Below are positions 24,491 through 31,304 of a stretch of DNA of 32,745 bases, piece after piece. Source of the DNA: a virus. The notes under the pieces are model-generated. The model ran no database searches. It was not told the DNA's origin and saw only the letters and a program-made list of their open reading frames with translations. The translations under genes were made by a program, and so were the position numbers. The stretch's first letter is position 1. Every line of letters starts with the position of its first letter. The stretch is taken from the IMG/VR virus record IMGVR_UViG_3300041405_000398, positions 1 through 32,745 of that record; one strand, 5' to 3'.

Positions 24491-24514
24491 ATTGCCACTA
24501 CAGGCTGTGGCAAT
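24491..24514. repeat. Perfect 8-bp inverted repeat behind the portal gene
   Basis: ATTGCCAC and GTGGCAAT flank an 8-base loop, five bases after the portal stop and 35 bases before the Ogr-like gene. No T tract follows, so it is not a classical terminator. It could be an operator or an RNA structure that protects or punctuates the P-Q message. Confidence 0.6.
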
Positions 24515-24548
24515 ATGGTGGCGATTGGCTGCCCTGGGGAGGGACACA

Positions 24549-24806
24549 ATGCGAGTTACATGCAAATGCGGGCACAAGGGTCGGATCGCTTCGAGTGAAA
24601 AGCTATCGACGGATTTCGCGAAGCTGTACTGCCAGTGCCTGGATGCAATGTGCGGGCACACATGGGTAGCGCACCTCACTTTTTCACACACGCTGAGCCC
24701 ATCGGCGCAGTCATACGAACGGATGTTGCTTGATCGTTTAAGGAGCTTGCCCAGCGCGAAGCAGCGGGAACTGTTCGAGCAGTTGAGCGCACAGGCGGTG
24801 GCGTGA
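24549..24806 (+). CDS. Ogr/Delta-like zinc-finger late transcription activator
   Basis: An 85-residue protein of the Ogr/Delta family, which in P2 and P4 activates the late promoters by contacting the RNA polymerase alpha subunit. Cys5 and Cys7 near the N-terminus pair with Cys30 and Cys35 ('YCQCLDAMCGHTW'; C-x4-C), and 'FSHTLSPSAQ' is a family signature. P2 Ogr has C-x2-C-x22-C-x4-C; here the first pair is C-x-C, while the x22 and x4 spacings are kept. ATG 24549 is preceded by GGGGAGGG at good spacing. It follows the portal gene, not gene D as in P2. Confidence 0.85.
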   Translation: MRVTCKCGHKGRIASSEKLSTDFAKLYCQCLDAMCGHTWVAHLTFSHTLSPSAQSYERMLLDRLRSLPSAKQRELFEQLSAQAVA

Positions 24807-24815
24807 CGCGCAAAC

Positions 24816-24834
24816 CGCCGACTAGTGGTCGGCG
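24816..24834. terminator. Hairpin between convergent genes
   Basis: CGCCGAC and GTCGGCG form a perfect 7-bp stem with a 5-base loop, ten bases after the stop of the Ogr-like gene and before the convergent minus-strand gene that ends at 24907. No T tract follows on the plus strand, so a terminator role is likely by position but weak by sequence. Confidence 0.45.
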
Positions 24835-24906
24835 ATTGGTAAAGACTCAAGGAATACGAAGACTATGAAAATTTTGATCCATAAAAACCGCTCTGTTGGT
24901 CTTGCA

Positions 24907-25452
24907 TCAGAACTTCGAGAGCCTACGTTGCAACTTCACCACCTCCTTTTCGAGCTCCCGGTACTCCCGCTCGACGGCCGGAGAGAGCTGGACTTCATAT
25001 TGGTCGGCCAAATCACCCTCGTTCAATATTTCAAATCGTCGTTCCATCAATTTGATAAGACGCTTCACGTTGAAACTGTCCACCAACGGCTTTCGGATGT
25101 TATCGATCTGTCTACCGGCGTATTCACGGCTAGGGTCTTCCAAGAAGAGGATGTTGATCAAAGCCATTTCCGGCGGGCGGGGTGTCAAGTCAACGATGCG
25201 TCCCTCAGGATCCTGCCAGACAGCGTGGAACTCAGCTTCGATGATATGAGTGCCTTCCCAAATGGCCCAGCCCGTGAGCTGTTTTCCGCCGTGATGGGCC
25301 ACATGCTCTGGGACGATTGTGAGACATTCCAGCAATGGCTTGTTAGCCAGAGGTTCGTGCGGGATCAGAATGGGGAGTTGTGCCGGAACAACGCTGTCAC
25401 AGAACTTCAGAACATGGGCTGATTGAATGTTTCCTGGTCTTGGTATAGCCAT
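24907..25452 (-). CDS. Unknown protein of the leftward lysogenic unit
   Basis: A 181-residue soluble protein that I cannot name. Its core 'GWAIWEGTHIIEAEFHAVWQDPEGRIVDLTPRP' is well structured and is the kind of block found in small conserved hypothetical proteins that occur near SEC-C-type domains. The C-terminal third is helical and charged ('EREYRELEKEVVKLQRRLSKF'), probably a coiled coil. AAGGA is six bases before ATG 25452. It lies after the 78-residue gene on the same strand, between the late activator and the repressor, so it is probably expressed in the lysogen. The overlapping plus-strand frame (24865-25422) is rejected. Confidence 0.7.
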   Translation of the reverse strand: MAIPRPGNIQSAHVLKFCDSVVPAQLPILIPHEPLANKPLLECLTIVPEHVAHHGGKQLTGWAIWEGTHIIEAEFHAVWQDPEGRIVDLTPRPPEMALINILFLEDPSREYAGRQIDNIRKPLVDSFNVKRLIKLMERRFEILNEGDLADQYEVQLSPAVEREYRELEKEVVKLQRRLSKF

Positions 25453-25517
25453 CTTTACATCCTTTTTCGTTGATCCGTTATGGGTGTTGCGGGTAGGTCA
25501 CTGAAGCGCCGGCCATA

Positions 25518-25754
25518 TCAGGGCCGGCGATCGGTTACATGCAATGGGCTATCAGCGATAGGGCATATCAGCTGCTGGGCCGATTCTTGGGGATTGGTCG
25601 CGAGTACTTGGGACATCCGCCGGAGTTGAAGTTGCTCCTGCTCATTCAACAGGCGGTACAGGCGGATCAGGCGACGTTCAATTTTCGACAGATCCAGCCA
25701 CTCGGACTCATTGGTTTCAACGCTGATGGGTTCAGTTTTCGTGCGATCCAACAT
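25518..25754 (-). CDS. Small unknown protein, probably lysogenic
   Basis: A 78-residue, charged, mostly helical protein ('EWLDLSKIERRLIRLYRLLNEQEQLQLRRMSQVL'), without recognised domain. A clear GGAG stands eight bases before ATG 25754, and an AGTGCATT half-site shared with the repressor operator lies about 16 bases upstream of that ATG. It may be a small regulator or a partner of the downstream protein, with which it seems to form a two-gene unit. Function is unknown. Confidence 0.6.
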   Translation of the reverse strand: MLDRTKTEPISVETNESEWLDLSKIERRLIRLYRLLNEQEQLQLRRMSQVLATNPQESAQQLICPIADSPLHVTDRRP

Positions 25755-25770
25755 GCTTACTACTCCATAA

Positions 25771-25778
25771 AGTGCATT
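25771..25778. promoter_or_regulatory. Repressor half-site candidate
   Basis: AGTGCATT occurs here and in the operator O1 (26241-26248). It lies just upstream of the small minus-strand gene that starts at 25754, where it may overlap a promoter. There is no second TGCA at the N6 distance, so it is only a half-site. Confidence 0.35.
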
Positions 25779-25855
25779 GCTGAATCGACGTTATCGGGGC
25801 AGACACGGGCTTTAGTCAGAGGGGACGACGAATGACGCTCATGGTTTGTAACGGG

Positions 25856-26206
25856 TTAATTCCGATGGCGTGCGGCGTCGTCAGCCATGGCCTGCAGGAA
25901 ACGGCGGATCGCTTCCTGGTCGAACGGCGTGATGCTTCTGAACTGTTTGATCAGGACATCCTCCACCTCATTGAGCGAGTCATGGGTAAGGGTCGTTCGC
26001 ACGCCGTTGAGAATGTACGGGATGTCGAAACCGATCTGGCTGGCAGCTTTGCTCAGATAGGACGCCGTCGCATCGCTTGTTCCCGCCTCATAGTTTGCTT
26101 GGGTGCGCTTGGCGATTCCGAGAGCTTCAGCAACCTGGTTTTGCGTCATGCCGTATCGCTTCCGCTCTTCTTGCAGCCGGGAGCCTATATCTTCAGAAAG
26201 ATGCAA
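25856..26206 (-). CDS. Lysogeny repressor (Cro/CI-type HTH protein)
   Basis: A 116-residue protein with an N-terminal Xre-type helix-turn-helix, residues about 8-65 ('RLQEERKRYGMTQNQVAEALGIAKRTQANYEAG', then 'ASYLSKAASQIGFDIPYILNG'). It lacks a C-terminal LexA-like peptidase domain, so it would not be self-cleaving on SOS. The remaining residues are helical and may dimerise. The start is probably TTG at 26206, because a stop precedes the frame and the next ATG is inside the HTH; GGAT is about nine bases upstream. It is divergent from the Cro-like gene and the two operators lie between them. Confidence 0.85.
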   Translation of the reverse strand: MHLSEDIGSRLQEERKRYGMTQNQVAEALGIAKRTQANYEAGTSDATASYLSKAASQIGFDIPYILNGVRTTLTHDSLNEVEDVLIKQFRSITPFDQEAIRRFLQAMADDAARHRN

Positions 26207-26230
26207 ATTTATTCATCCAGGTCGTTTACA

Positions 26231-26248
26231 AATGCATCAAAGTGCATT
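26231..26248. promoter_or_regulatory. Operator O1 (TGCA-N6-TGCA)
   Basis: AATGCA-N6-TGCATT is a perfect 6-bp dyad in the gap between the divergent repressor and Cro-like genes. It is 32 bp centre to centre from a second TGCA-N6-TGCA site, about three helical turns, so both sites face the same side of the DNA. This is the likely switch operator. Confidence 0.7.
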
Positions 26249-26262
26249 CCACACCACATGAA

Positions 26263-26280
26263 ACTGCACGGAATTGCACT
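26263..26280. promoter_or_regulatory. Operator O2 (TGCA-N6-TGCA)
   Basis: TGCA at 26265-26268 and TGCA at 26275-26278 repeat the spacing of O1. The site ends exactly at the ATG of the Cro-like gene, so a bound repressor would cover its translation start and block rightward transcription. The outer bases are less symmetric than in O1. Confidence 0.6.
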
Positions 26281-26493
26281 ATGCCCAACACATGCATCAC
26301 TGAGCAAGCCCGCAAACAAGCGCGCGAAGCCTTGGAGAAGCGCGGTCAATCCGCGAAGGACTTTGCAGAACTACATGACTTAAATCCCAGCACCGTGTAC
26401 GCGGTGCTGAGTGGCCAGAGCCGTTGTCGCCGTGGGGAGGCACATCGCGCCGCGGTGTTGCTTGGTATCAAAGACGGCGTGATCGAACAGTAA
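26281..26493 (+). CDS. Cro-like DNA-binding protein (BcepMu gp16 family type)
   Basis: A 70-residue protein, first gene of the rightward early operon. 'REALEKRGQSAKDFAELHDLNPSTVYAVLSGQSRCRRGEAHRAAVLLGIK' is the pattern of phage-associated HTH proteins related to BcepMu gp16, which are found opposite to CI-type repressors. ATG 26281 begins right after operator O2; ribosome binding site is weak (ACGGAA). Its place suggests a Cro role, turning off the repressor. Confidence 0.8.
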   Translation: MPNTCITEQARKQAREALEKRGQSAKDFAELHDLNPSTVYAVLSGQSRCRRGEAHRAAVLLGIKDGVIEQ

Positions 26494-26522
26494 TGGCACT
26501 GAGCCACAGGGAAAAGCAGAAC

Positions 26523-27002
26523 ATGAAAAGTTCAGTTCTAAAGACACGCAGGGAAGTAGTCAGCGCCATCATTTGCAGCTATCCCGGCGGGCGGGAATGC
26601 GCTGCTGCGCGTATCGGTTTGGCGTTGAAGAAGTTCGATAATCACGCCTACGAAAACAACAACAGCCGCCCGCTTTCAGACGCCCAGCTCTACCAGCTGG
26701 AGCAGGAAGCCGGCACGCAGCATTTACCCAATTACGTTGCAGCAATGTACGGCGGTTTGTTCGTTCCGGTGGCAGATCCGGAGAGCCTGGACAACGTCGA
26801 GATGTACACCCTATCCGTGAATGTTGCGGCCAAGCGGGGATGTGTTGACCAAGAAATCGCAAAGGCGTTGGCGGACGGCTGCATTTCCGAGACCGAAGCC
26901 GAACACATCCTAAATGCCCACAACCTGCACATGGCAGCACGTCACGCCGAAGTGCTGGCAGCCATCGACCTGTACCGCAACAAATCAGGGGTTACTCAAT
27001 GA
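26523..27002 (+). CDS. YmfL-like / CII-like regulatory protein
   Basis: A 159-residue protein. 'TRREVVSAIICSYPGGRECAAARIGLALKKFDNHAYENN' followed by 'LSDAQLYQLEQEAGTQHLPNYVAAMYGGLFV' is the signature of YmfL/CII-type regulators, which occupy the cII position in many prophages and bind DNA through an HTH. ATG 26523 has AGGGA at some distance; ATG 26493 in the same frame lacks one and would overlap the preceding stop. It overlaps the next gene as ATGA. The C-terminal helix region is probably used for multimerisation. Confidence 0.82.
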   Translation: MKSSVLKTRREVVSAIICSYPGGRECAAARIGLALKKFDNHAYENNNSRPLSDAQLYQLEQEAGTQHLPNYVAAMYGGLFVPVADPESLDNVEMYTLSVNVAAKRGCVDQEIAKALADGCISETEAEHILNAHNLHMAARHAEVLAAIDLYRNKSGVTQ

Positions 27003-27364
27003 ACCATCTGCCTGCGGTACTTGAATACCAGGACGTGCTAAAAGCCGCTGCGCTCGCATTTCTGGAGCGCCACCAATGCGAACACCTGGGCGACGATCAG
27101 CAGCTGTTTGACCGTGCAGTTCAGCACTTGGTGACCGACTACGACGTCTTGACGACCACCGCAGAAAAGCTTGTGCACTTGGCTTGCAGCGATATGTCAG
27201 CGATCCGCGATCGGCAGCGACTGGACATGATCAGCAGCACATCGACGCACACAGTCATCATCGATCCAGCCACCGGTAACGCTTGGGCTGTTCCTGTCAG
27301 CCTGATCTACGAACGCATTCTCAACGCACCGGACAACGGTCGTTTCCGAATAGCCGCACCGTAA
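26999..27364 (+). CDS. Early protein of unknown function
   Basis: A 121-residue protein that I do not recognise. It has two helical stretches ('LKAAALAFLERHQCEHLGDDQQLFDRAVQHLVTDY') and a short beta part ('HTVIIDPATGNAWAVPVSLIYERIL'). It is linked to the YmfL-like gene by ATGA, so the two may be coupled in translation, and lies in the early replication operon. No membrane segment or signal peptide. Confidence 0.7.
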   Translation: MNHLPAVLEYQDVLKAAALAFLERHQCEHLGDDQQLFDRAVQHLVTDYDVLTTTAEKLVHLACSDMSAIRDRQRLDMISSTSTHTVIIDPATGNAWAVPVSLIYERILNAPDNGRFRIAAP

Positions 27365-27436
27365 TACCCACCCACTGAATTGCCCGTCCCGCCGCTGTGG
27401 GTTTGGGTGAGCTGCGCCCGGAATAGAGGTTTGACG

Positions 27437-27682
27437 ATGGAAAACGCCATGAACATCAACGCAAAACTGACACCAGGTCAGGCCCAAGCGCTCTTGGCCA
27501 ACCTGCGCGAGCAATACCGTCTCAGCCTCAATGACCTCTGGTACGCAGATCAGTACCGCATGATTCCCGATGGCTTGCGTCACGGATCAATTCTCGCCAA
27601 TAGCCCGGTGATGGCTGCTCAAAAGCACCTGATCGGCGCCCTAACCCAAAGCCTCGGCCTTAGCCTCAAGGCAGTGAAGTAA
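27437..27682 (+). CDS. Small early protein of unknown function
   Basis: An 81-residue protein, unknown. It has 'LTPGQAQALLANLREQYRLSLNDLWYADQYRM' and a 'GALTQSLGLSLKAVK' end, all helical. ATG 27437 is preceded by GAGG seven bases upstream; the ATG at 27380 in the same frame has no such signal and its extra residues look unstructured. It ends two bases before the replication protein starts, so it may be coupled to it. Confidence 0.65.
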   Translation: MENAMNINAKLTPGQAQALLANLREQYRLSLNDLWYADQYRMIPDGLRHGSILANSPVMAAQKHLIGALTQSLGLSLKAVK

Positions 27683-27684
27683 TC

Positions 27685-30378
27685 ATGAGAGACGATCTGC
27701 GTCACGACGTTCTGCAGCGCATCGAGTCCGAATTCGGCCTCAAACACCGTGCGCCCACCAACTACATGCGTGGGGGAACTTGTCCCAAGTGCAACAAAAA
27801 AGAGCTGTACACCCGTTTCGACAGTCCGTGGCAGCTGATTTGTGGCCGGCAGGAAAAGTGCGGCCACACGGTGCATGTGAAAGAGATCTACGACGACCTC
27901 TTTGAAGACTGGAGCAAGCGCGTTCCAGCTACTGAGAACGCCCCAACGGCGACTGCCCGTGCCTACCTTGAGTTTGCCCGCGGCTTCGATATTTCATTGA
28001 TCGGCGGTTGGTTCACACAGGAAACGTACTACTCGGCCCAGCACGACGCTGGCAGCGCGACGGTACGCTTCGCCCTGGAGAAAGGCGGCTATTGGGAACG
28101 CCTGATCGACAGGCCTTCGCGCTTCGGCAAGATGAAAGCCCGCTTCAAGCCGGGTGAGTCCTACAAGGGCGTGTGGTGGTGCCCGCCGTGCGTCGACGTG
28201 CTCGAGGCGAAAGAGATCTGGATTGTCGAGGGGATTTTTGACGCACTAGCCTTGGTGCATCACAACATCGCCGCCGTGTCGGCAATGTCCTCAAACGCCT
28301 TCCCGGCCGACTCTTTGAACTCGCTGGTAGCTGCTCGCCCGGGCAACCTGCCGAAGTTGGTTTGGGCACTGGATAACGAACTTGGTGCACACGCTTACAC
28401 CAAACGATGGGTCCGTTTGGCCCGTGAACTGGGCTTCACCTGCGAAGCAGCCCAGATCCCCCAGCGGGATAACAGAAAGGTCGACTGGAACGATCTGCAC
28501 CAGCGTTGGCAATTCCTGGACGAAGGCGAGAAGCGTGATGCTCAGGTCGACAAAGACATCACCACCGCCCGGCATCACGGCGCCCTGCTGATCGCTGAGA
28601 ACGCCACCGAGAAAGCGCTGGTGATGTTCGATTGGAAACGCCGAAGCGAATTCCACTTGGAGTTCGGCAATCGCCTGTACTGGTTCAAGCTCGATCTTGA
28701 GAAGTACAACAAGGCAATCCAGGAGCTCGAGGACAGCGACCACCACGATGACCAGCAGCTGAACAACAAACAGATGCGTTCCAAGGCCATGCAGCAGTGC
28801 GGCGCGCTGCAGCGCATCGCGACCTGTAACCCGAAGGCCCTGTACTACCAGGAAAACAAACTCACCGACGAGTCCTGGTACTACTTCCGGATCACGTTCG
28901 CCCACGATGCTGCGCCGATCAAAAACACCTTCACCAGCTCGCAGATCGCCTCGTCTGCAGAGTTCAAGAAGCGGCTGCTCGGCATTGCCCCTGGCGGGAT
29001 GTTCACAGGTACTACCCAGCAGCTGGACGCCTTCATTGAGGAGCAAACCGACGCTCTCAAAACAGTGCAGACCATTGACTTCACCGGTTACACCCGTGAG
29101 CACAGCGCCTACGTCTACGGCGACGTGGCGGTGCGGGATGGGAAAGTGTTCAAGCTGAACGAGGAGGATTTCTTCGACATGGACCGGCTGAGCATCAAGA
29201 CCCTCAGCCAGTCGGTGATCCTCAACCTGAACACGGACCTGGAGAAGTTCGACACCGAGTGGCTGGACATCATCTGGCAATGCTTCGGTGCCAAGGGTCT
29301 AGTCGCGCTCGCCTTCTGGTTCGGCTCGCTGTTCGCCGAGCAGATCCGGCAGCACCAGAAAAGCTACCCCTTCATGGAAATCATCGGTGAGCCAGGCGCC
29401 GGTAAGTCCACGCTGATCGAGTTCCTATGGAAGCTTTGCGGTCGTATCGACTACGAGGGTTTCGACCCAACCAAGGGCACCCCAGTTGCTCGAGCACGGA
29501 ACTTCGCCCAGGTCGGCAACCTTCCGGTGGTGTTGATCGAATCGGAGCGGGAAAAGACCGATGGCAGCCAAACCAAACAGTACGACTGGGACGAACTGAA
29601 AACCGCCTACAACGGACGCAGCGTCCGCTCTACCGGTGTGAAGAACAACGGCAACGACACCCGCGAGCCGCCTTTCCGTGGCGCTGTGGTCATCGGCCAG
29701 AACCACGCGGTGAACGCTTCCGAACCCATTCTGCAACGTCTGGTGCACATCGCCATGACGAAGGACGGGCAAACGCCGCAAACCAAATTGCAGGTGGAAA
29801 AGCTCGAGCGGATGCCGGTCGACCGCGTCAGCGGCTTCCTGGTCAAGTCCACCATGATGGAATGCAAGGTGATGGAGACCGTCCGCGAAAAGGGGCCCAA
29901 ATACGAACAGCAGCTGCTGGCCTTGCCCGAGATCCGCACCGTCCGGATCGCGAAGAATCACGCCCAGCTGCACGCCCTAGTCGATGCCCTGGTGCACGTT
30001 GTCCCACTGAAAAAGCACCAGGTGGACGCGGCCCACGCCGAGATCCAGAGCATGGCCAAGGAGCGCCAGCTGGCGATCAACGCTGATCACCCGATCGTCG
30101 TCGAGTTCTGGGAGCTGTACGAGTACTTGAACAGCACTGCCGGTGGGCTCAACCACTCCCGAAATGACGGCCTGATCGCGGTGAACCTCAACGACTTCGC
30201 CAAGGAAGCCGCCGAGAAACGCCAGAAAGTCCCGGACCTGACTGAGCTCAAGCGCCACCTGAAAACAAGCAAGTGCCCCAAGTTCGTCGAGACCAACAGG
30301 AACGTCTGCTCGGCATGGGATACCGATGCCGCCGACAAACCGAAAACCGTGCGGTGCTGGATTTTCCAGGCTGCTTGA
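27685..30378 (+). CDS. Replication protein: zinc-ribbon, Toprim primase and P-loop ATPase
   Basis: A large 897-residue protein. It has an N-terminal zinc ribbon (Cys33, Cys36, Cys53, Cys59), a Toprim-type domain with the acidic residues in 'IWIVEGIFDALAL' (Glu182) and 'VWALDNE' (Asp230), and later an ATPase with Walker A 'GEPGAGKS' at 568-575 and a Walker B-like 'VVLIESE' at 615-621, followed by an Arg-rich sensor region. This order is that of primase-helicase proteins of temperate phages and satellites, which act at the replication fork. The phage lacks the P2 A initiator, so this protein probably drives replication together with host enzymes. The C-terminal 200 residues are unassigned. Confidence 0.85.
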   Translation: MRDDLRHDVLQRIESEFGLKHRAPTNYMRGGTCPKCNKKELYTRFDSPWQLICGRQEKCGHTVHVKEIYDDLFEDWSKRVPATENAPTATARAYLEFARGFDISLIGGWFTQETYYSAQHDAGSATVRFALEKGGYWERLIDRPSRFGKMKARFKPGESYKGVWWCPPCVDVLEAKEIWIVEGIFDALALVHHNIAAVSAMSSNAFPADSLNSLVAARPGNLPKLVWALDNELGAHAYTKRWVRLARELGFTCEAAQIPQRDNRKVDWNDLHQRWQFLDEGEKRDAQVDKDITTARHHGALLIAENATEKALVMFDWKRRSEFHLEFGNRLYWFKLDLEKYNKAIQELEDSDHHDDQQLNNKQMRSKAMQQCGALQRIATCNPKALYYQENKLTDESWYYFRITFAHDAAPIKNTFTSSQIASSAEFKKRLLGIAPGGMFTGTTQQLDAFIEEQTDALKTVQTIDFTGYTREHSAYVYGDVAVRDGKVFKLNEEDFFDMDRLSIKTLSQSVILNLNTDLEKFDTEWLDIIWQCFGAKGLVALAFWFGSLFAEQIRQHQKSYPFMEIIGEPGAGKSTLIEFLWKLCGRIDYEGFDPTKGTPVARARNFAQVGNLPVVLIESEREKTDGSQTKQYDWDELKTAYNGRSVRSTGVKNNGNDTREPPFRGAVVIGQNHAVNASEPILQRLVHIAMTKDGQTPQTKLQVEKLERMPVDRVSGFLVKSTMMECKVMETVREKGPKYEQQLLALPEIRTVRIAKNHAQLHALVDALVHVVPLKKHQVDAAHAEIQSMAKERQLAINADHPIVVEFWELYEYLNSTAGGLNHSRNDGLIAVNLNDFAKEAAEKRQKVPDLTELKRHLKTSKCPKFVETNRNVCSAWDTDAADKPKTVRCWIFQAA

Positions 30379-30402
30379 TTACCACCAAGGGAGGAATCGC
30401 AG

Positions 30403-30696
30403 ATGCAAGTTCAAGTGTTCATAGGAAACGCCGGTGACGGCAAAACCAGCAAGTTGCAGGAGATCCAAGACCGGCTGATCTCGGCTGGACAAAACACTCC
30501 GATCATTCAAGCCGGGGCATATGGCGAAGACGGGCTACTGCAGATTTTGGAAGTTCGAGCTGCAGGTGGCCAGCGAGAGATCCTGGTGGACGGCTGCAGC
30601 CGCTTGCAGGTTCTGAAGGTTTTGGAGTGGCGGTCATGCGCTGAGGATGACCCGAATTTTGACGACCTGGTTATCCACCTGGCACGCCAGAACTAA
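30403..30696 (+). CDS. Tiny P-loop protein, unknown function
   Basis: A 97-residue protein with a Walker A motif right at its N-terminus ('GNAGDGKTS', residues 8-16) and a Walker B-like 'REILVDGC' (58-65). It resembles the first half of a P-loop NTPase but is far shorter than any that I know. Strong ribosome binding site (AAGGGAGG). It follows the replication protein and might act as an accessory factor, or be a remnant. Function is not known. Confidence 0.7.
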   Translation: MQVQVFIGNAGDGKTSKLQEIQDRLISAGQNTPIIQAGAYGEDGLLQILEVRAAGGQREILVDGCSRLQVLKVLEWRSCAEDDPNFDDLVIHLARQN

Positions 30697-30711
30697 CCGG
30701 ATTTGAAGAGC

Positions 30712-30741
30712 GGTGTCGAGGAGTTGGCCCTCCCCGACACC
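30712..30741. repeat. Imperfect hairpin upstream of the next early gene
   Basis: GGTGTCG and CGACACC (7 bp) enclose GGAG/CTCC (4 bp) with one mismatch and a 6-base loop, 15 bases after the P-loop gene stop and 24 bases before the next ATG. Nothing like a T tract follows. It may be an attenuator, an RNA-processing site or a protein-binding site. Confidence 0.6.
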
Positions 30742-30764
30742 AGCCACCACTGAGGAGCAACACC

Positions 30765-31031
30765 ATGCGAGCACAGCACCAAAGCAGCAGCGAATCGAAG
30801 GCTAACACACTGACTATCGACGTCGCCCCAACGGCTCGCCATTTGATGGCAATCCGAATCGTTGGAACAGCGTTATTCGATTACCAGGTGAGCAAAACCC
30901 CCAATGCGCGGATCCGCCTCGAATGCCTCGCAACCATGGCTCAACAGCTCGGCGACATCAGCGCAACCGAGGCTGCAGTTGTGGCCCGGCTGCTGGCTAA
31001 ACCAATCTCCATCGAAGGAGCAACACTATGA
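30765..31031 (+). CDS. Early protein of unknown function
   Basis: An 88-residue protein, unknown. It begins with a polar, Ser/Gln-rich part and continues in helices ('TARHLMAIRIVGTALFDYQVSK', 'RIRLECLATMAQQLGDISATEAAVVARLLA'). ATG 30765 is preceded by GAGGAG at good spacing. It overlaps the PrtN-like gene as ATGA. Position before the PrtN-like and integrase genes suggests a role in regulation, but nothing in the sequence shows it. Confidence 0.62.
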   Translation: MRAQHQSSSESKANTLTIDVAPTARHLMAIRIVGTALFDYQVSKTPNARIRLECLATMAQQLGDISATEAAVVARLLAKPISIEGATL

Positions 31032-31303
31032 AAACGCTGTTCGTTCTAATGGCCCAGTACAACGGCCAAGTCGTTATTCCTTTGGAAAGAGTCTGCAAGG
31101 ACTACTTCACCCATCTCACCACGGACATGTTCCAACGTAAGGTAGGTGCCGGACAAATAAAAATCCCCATCACGCGCATGGAGCCAAGCCAAAAGAGCGC
31201 GAAGGGTGTTCACATTTCGGATCTGTCTGAATATCTTGATGCGCAGCGCGCTGCGGCTGTTAAAGAGAGCAATCAGTTAAACAGTGCACCACGCAGTAGC
31301 TGA
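31028..31303 (+). CDS. PrtN-family protein (pyocin activator-like)
   Basis: A 91-residue protein whose opening 'MKTLFVLMAQYNGQVVIPLERVCKDYFTHLTTDMFQRKVGAGQIKIPI' is the pattern of the PrtN family. PrtN activates pyocin genes in P. aeruginosa; phage members stand beside the integrase. Here it lies back-to-end against int with one base between the stops, where a Cox/Xis-like protein would be expected. Its DNA-binding domain would thus be used for excision control or for gene activation. ATGA overlap with the preceding gene. Confidence 0.85.
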   Translation: MKTLFVLMAQYNGQVVIPLERVCKDYFTHLTTDMFQRKVGAGQIKIPITRMEPSQKSAKGVHISDLSEYLDAQRAAAVKESNQLNSAPRSS

Positions 31304-31304
31304 T

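Noticed and set aside
24865-25422. A 185-residue plus-strand frame opposite to the unknown minus-strand gene
   Set aside because: The minus-strand frame has a better ribosome binding site and a clear protein pattern; the plus-strand frame looks like its mirror.
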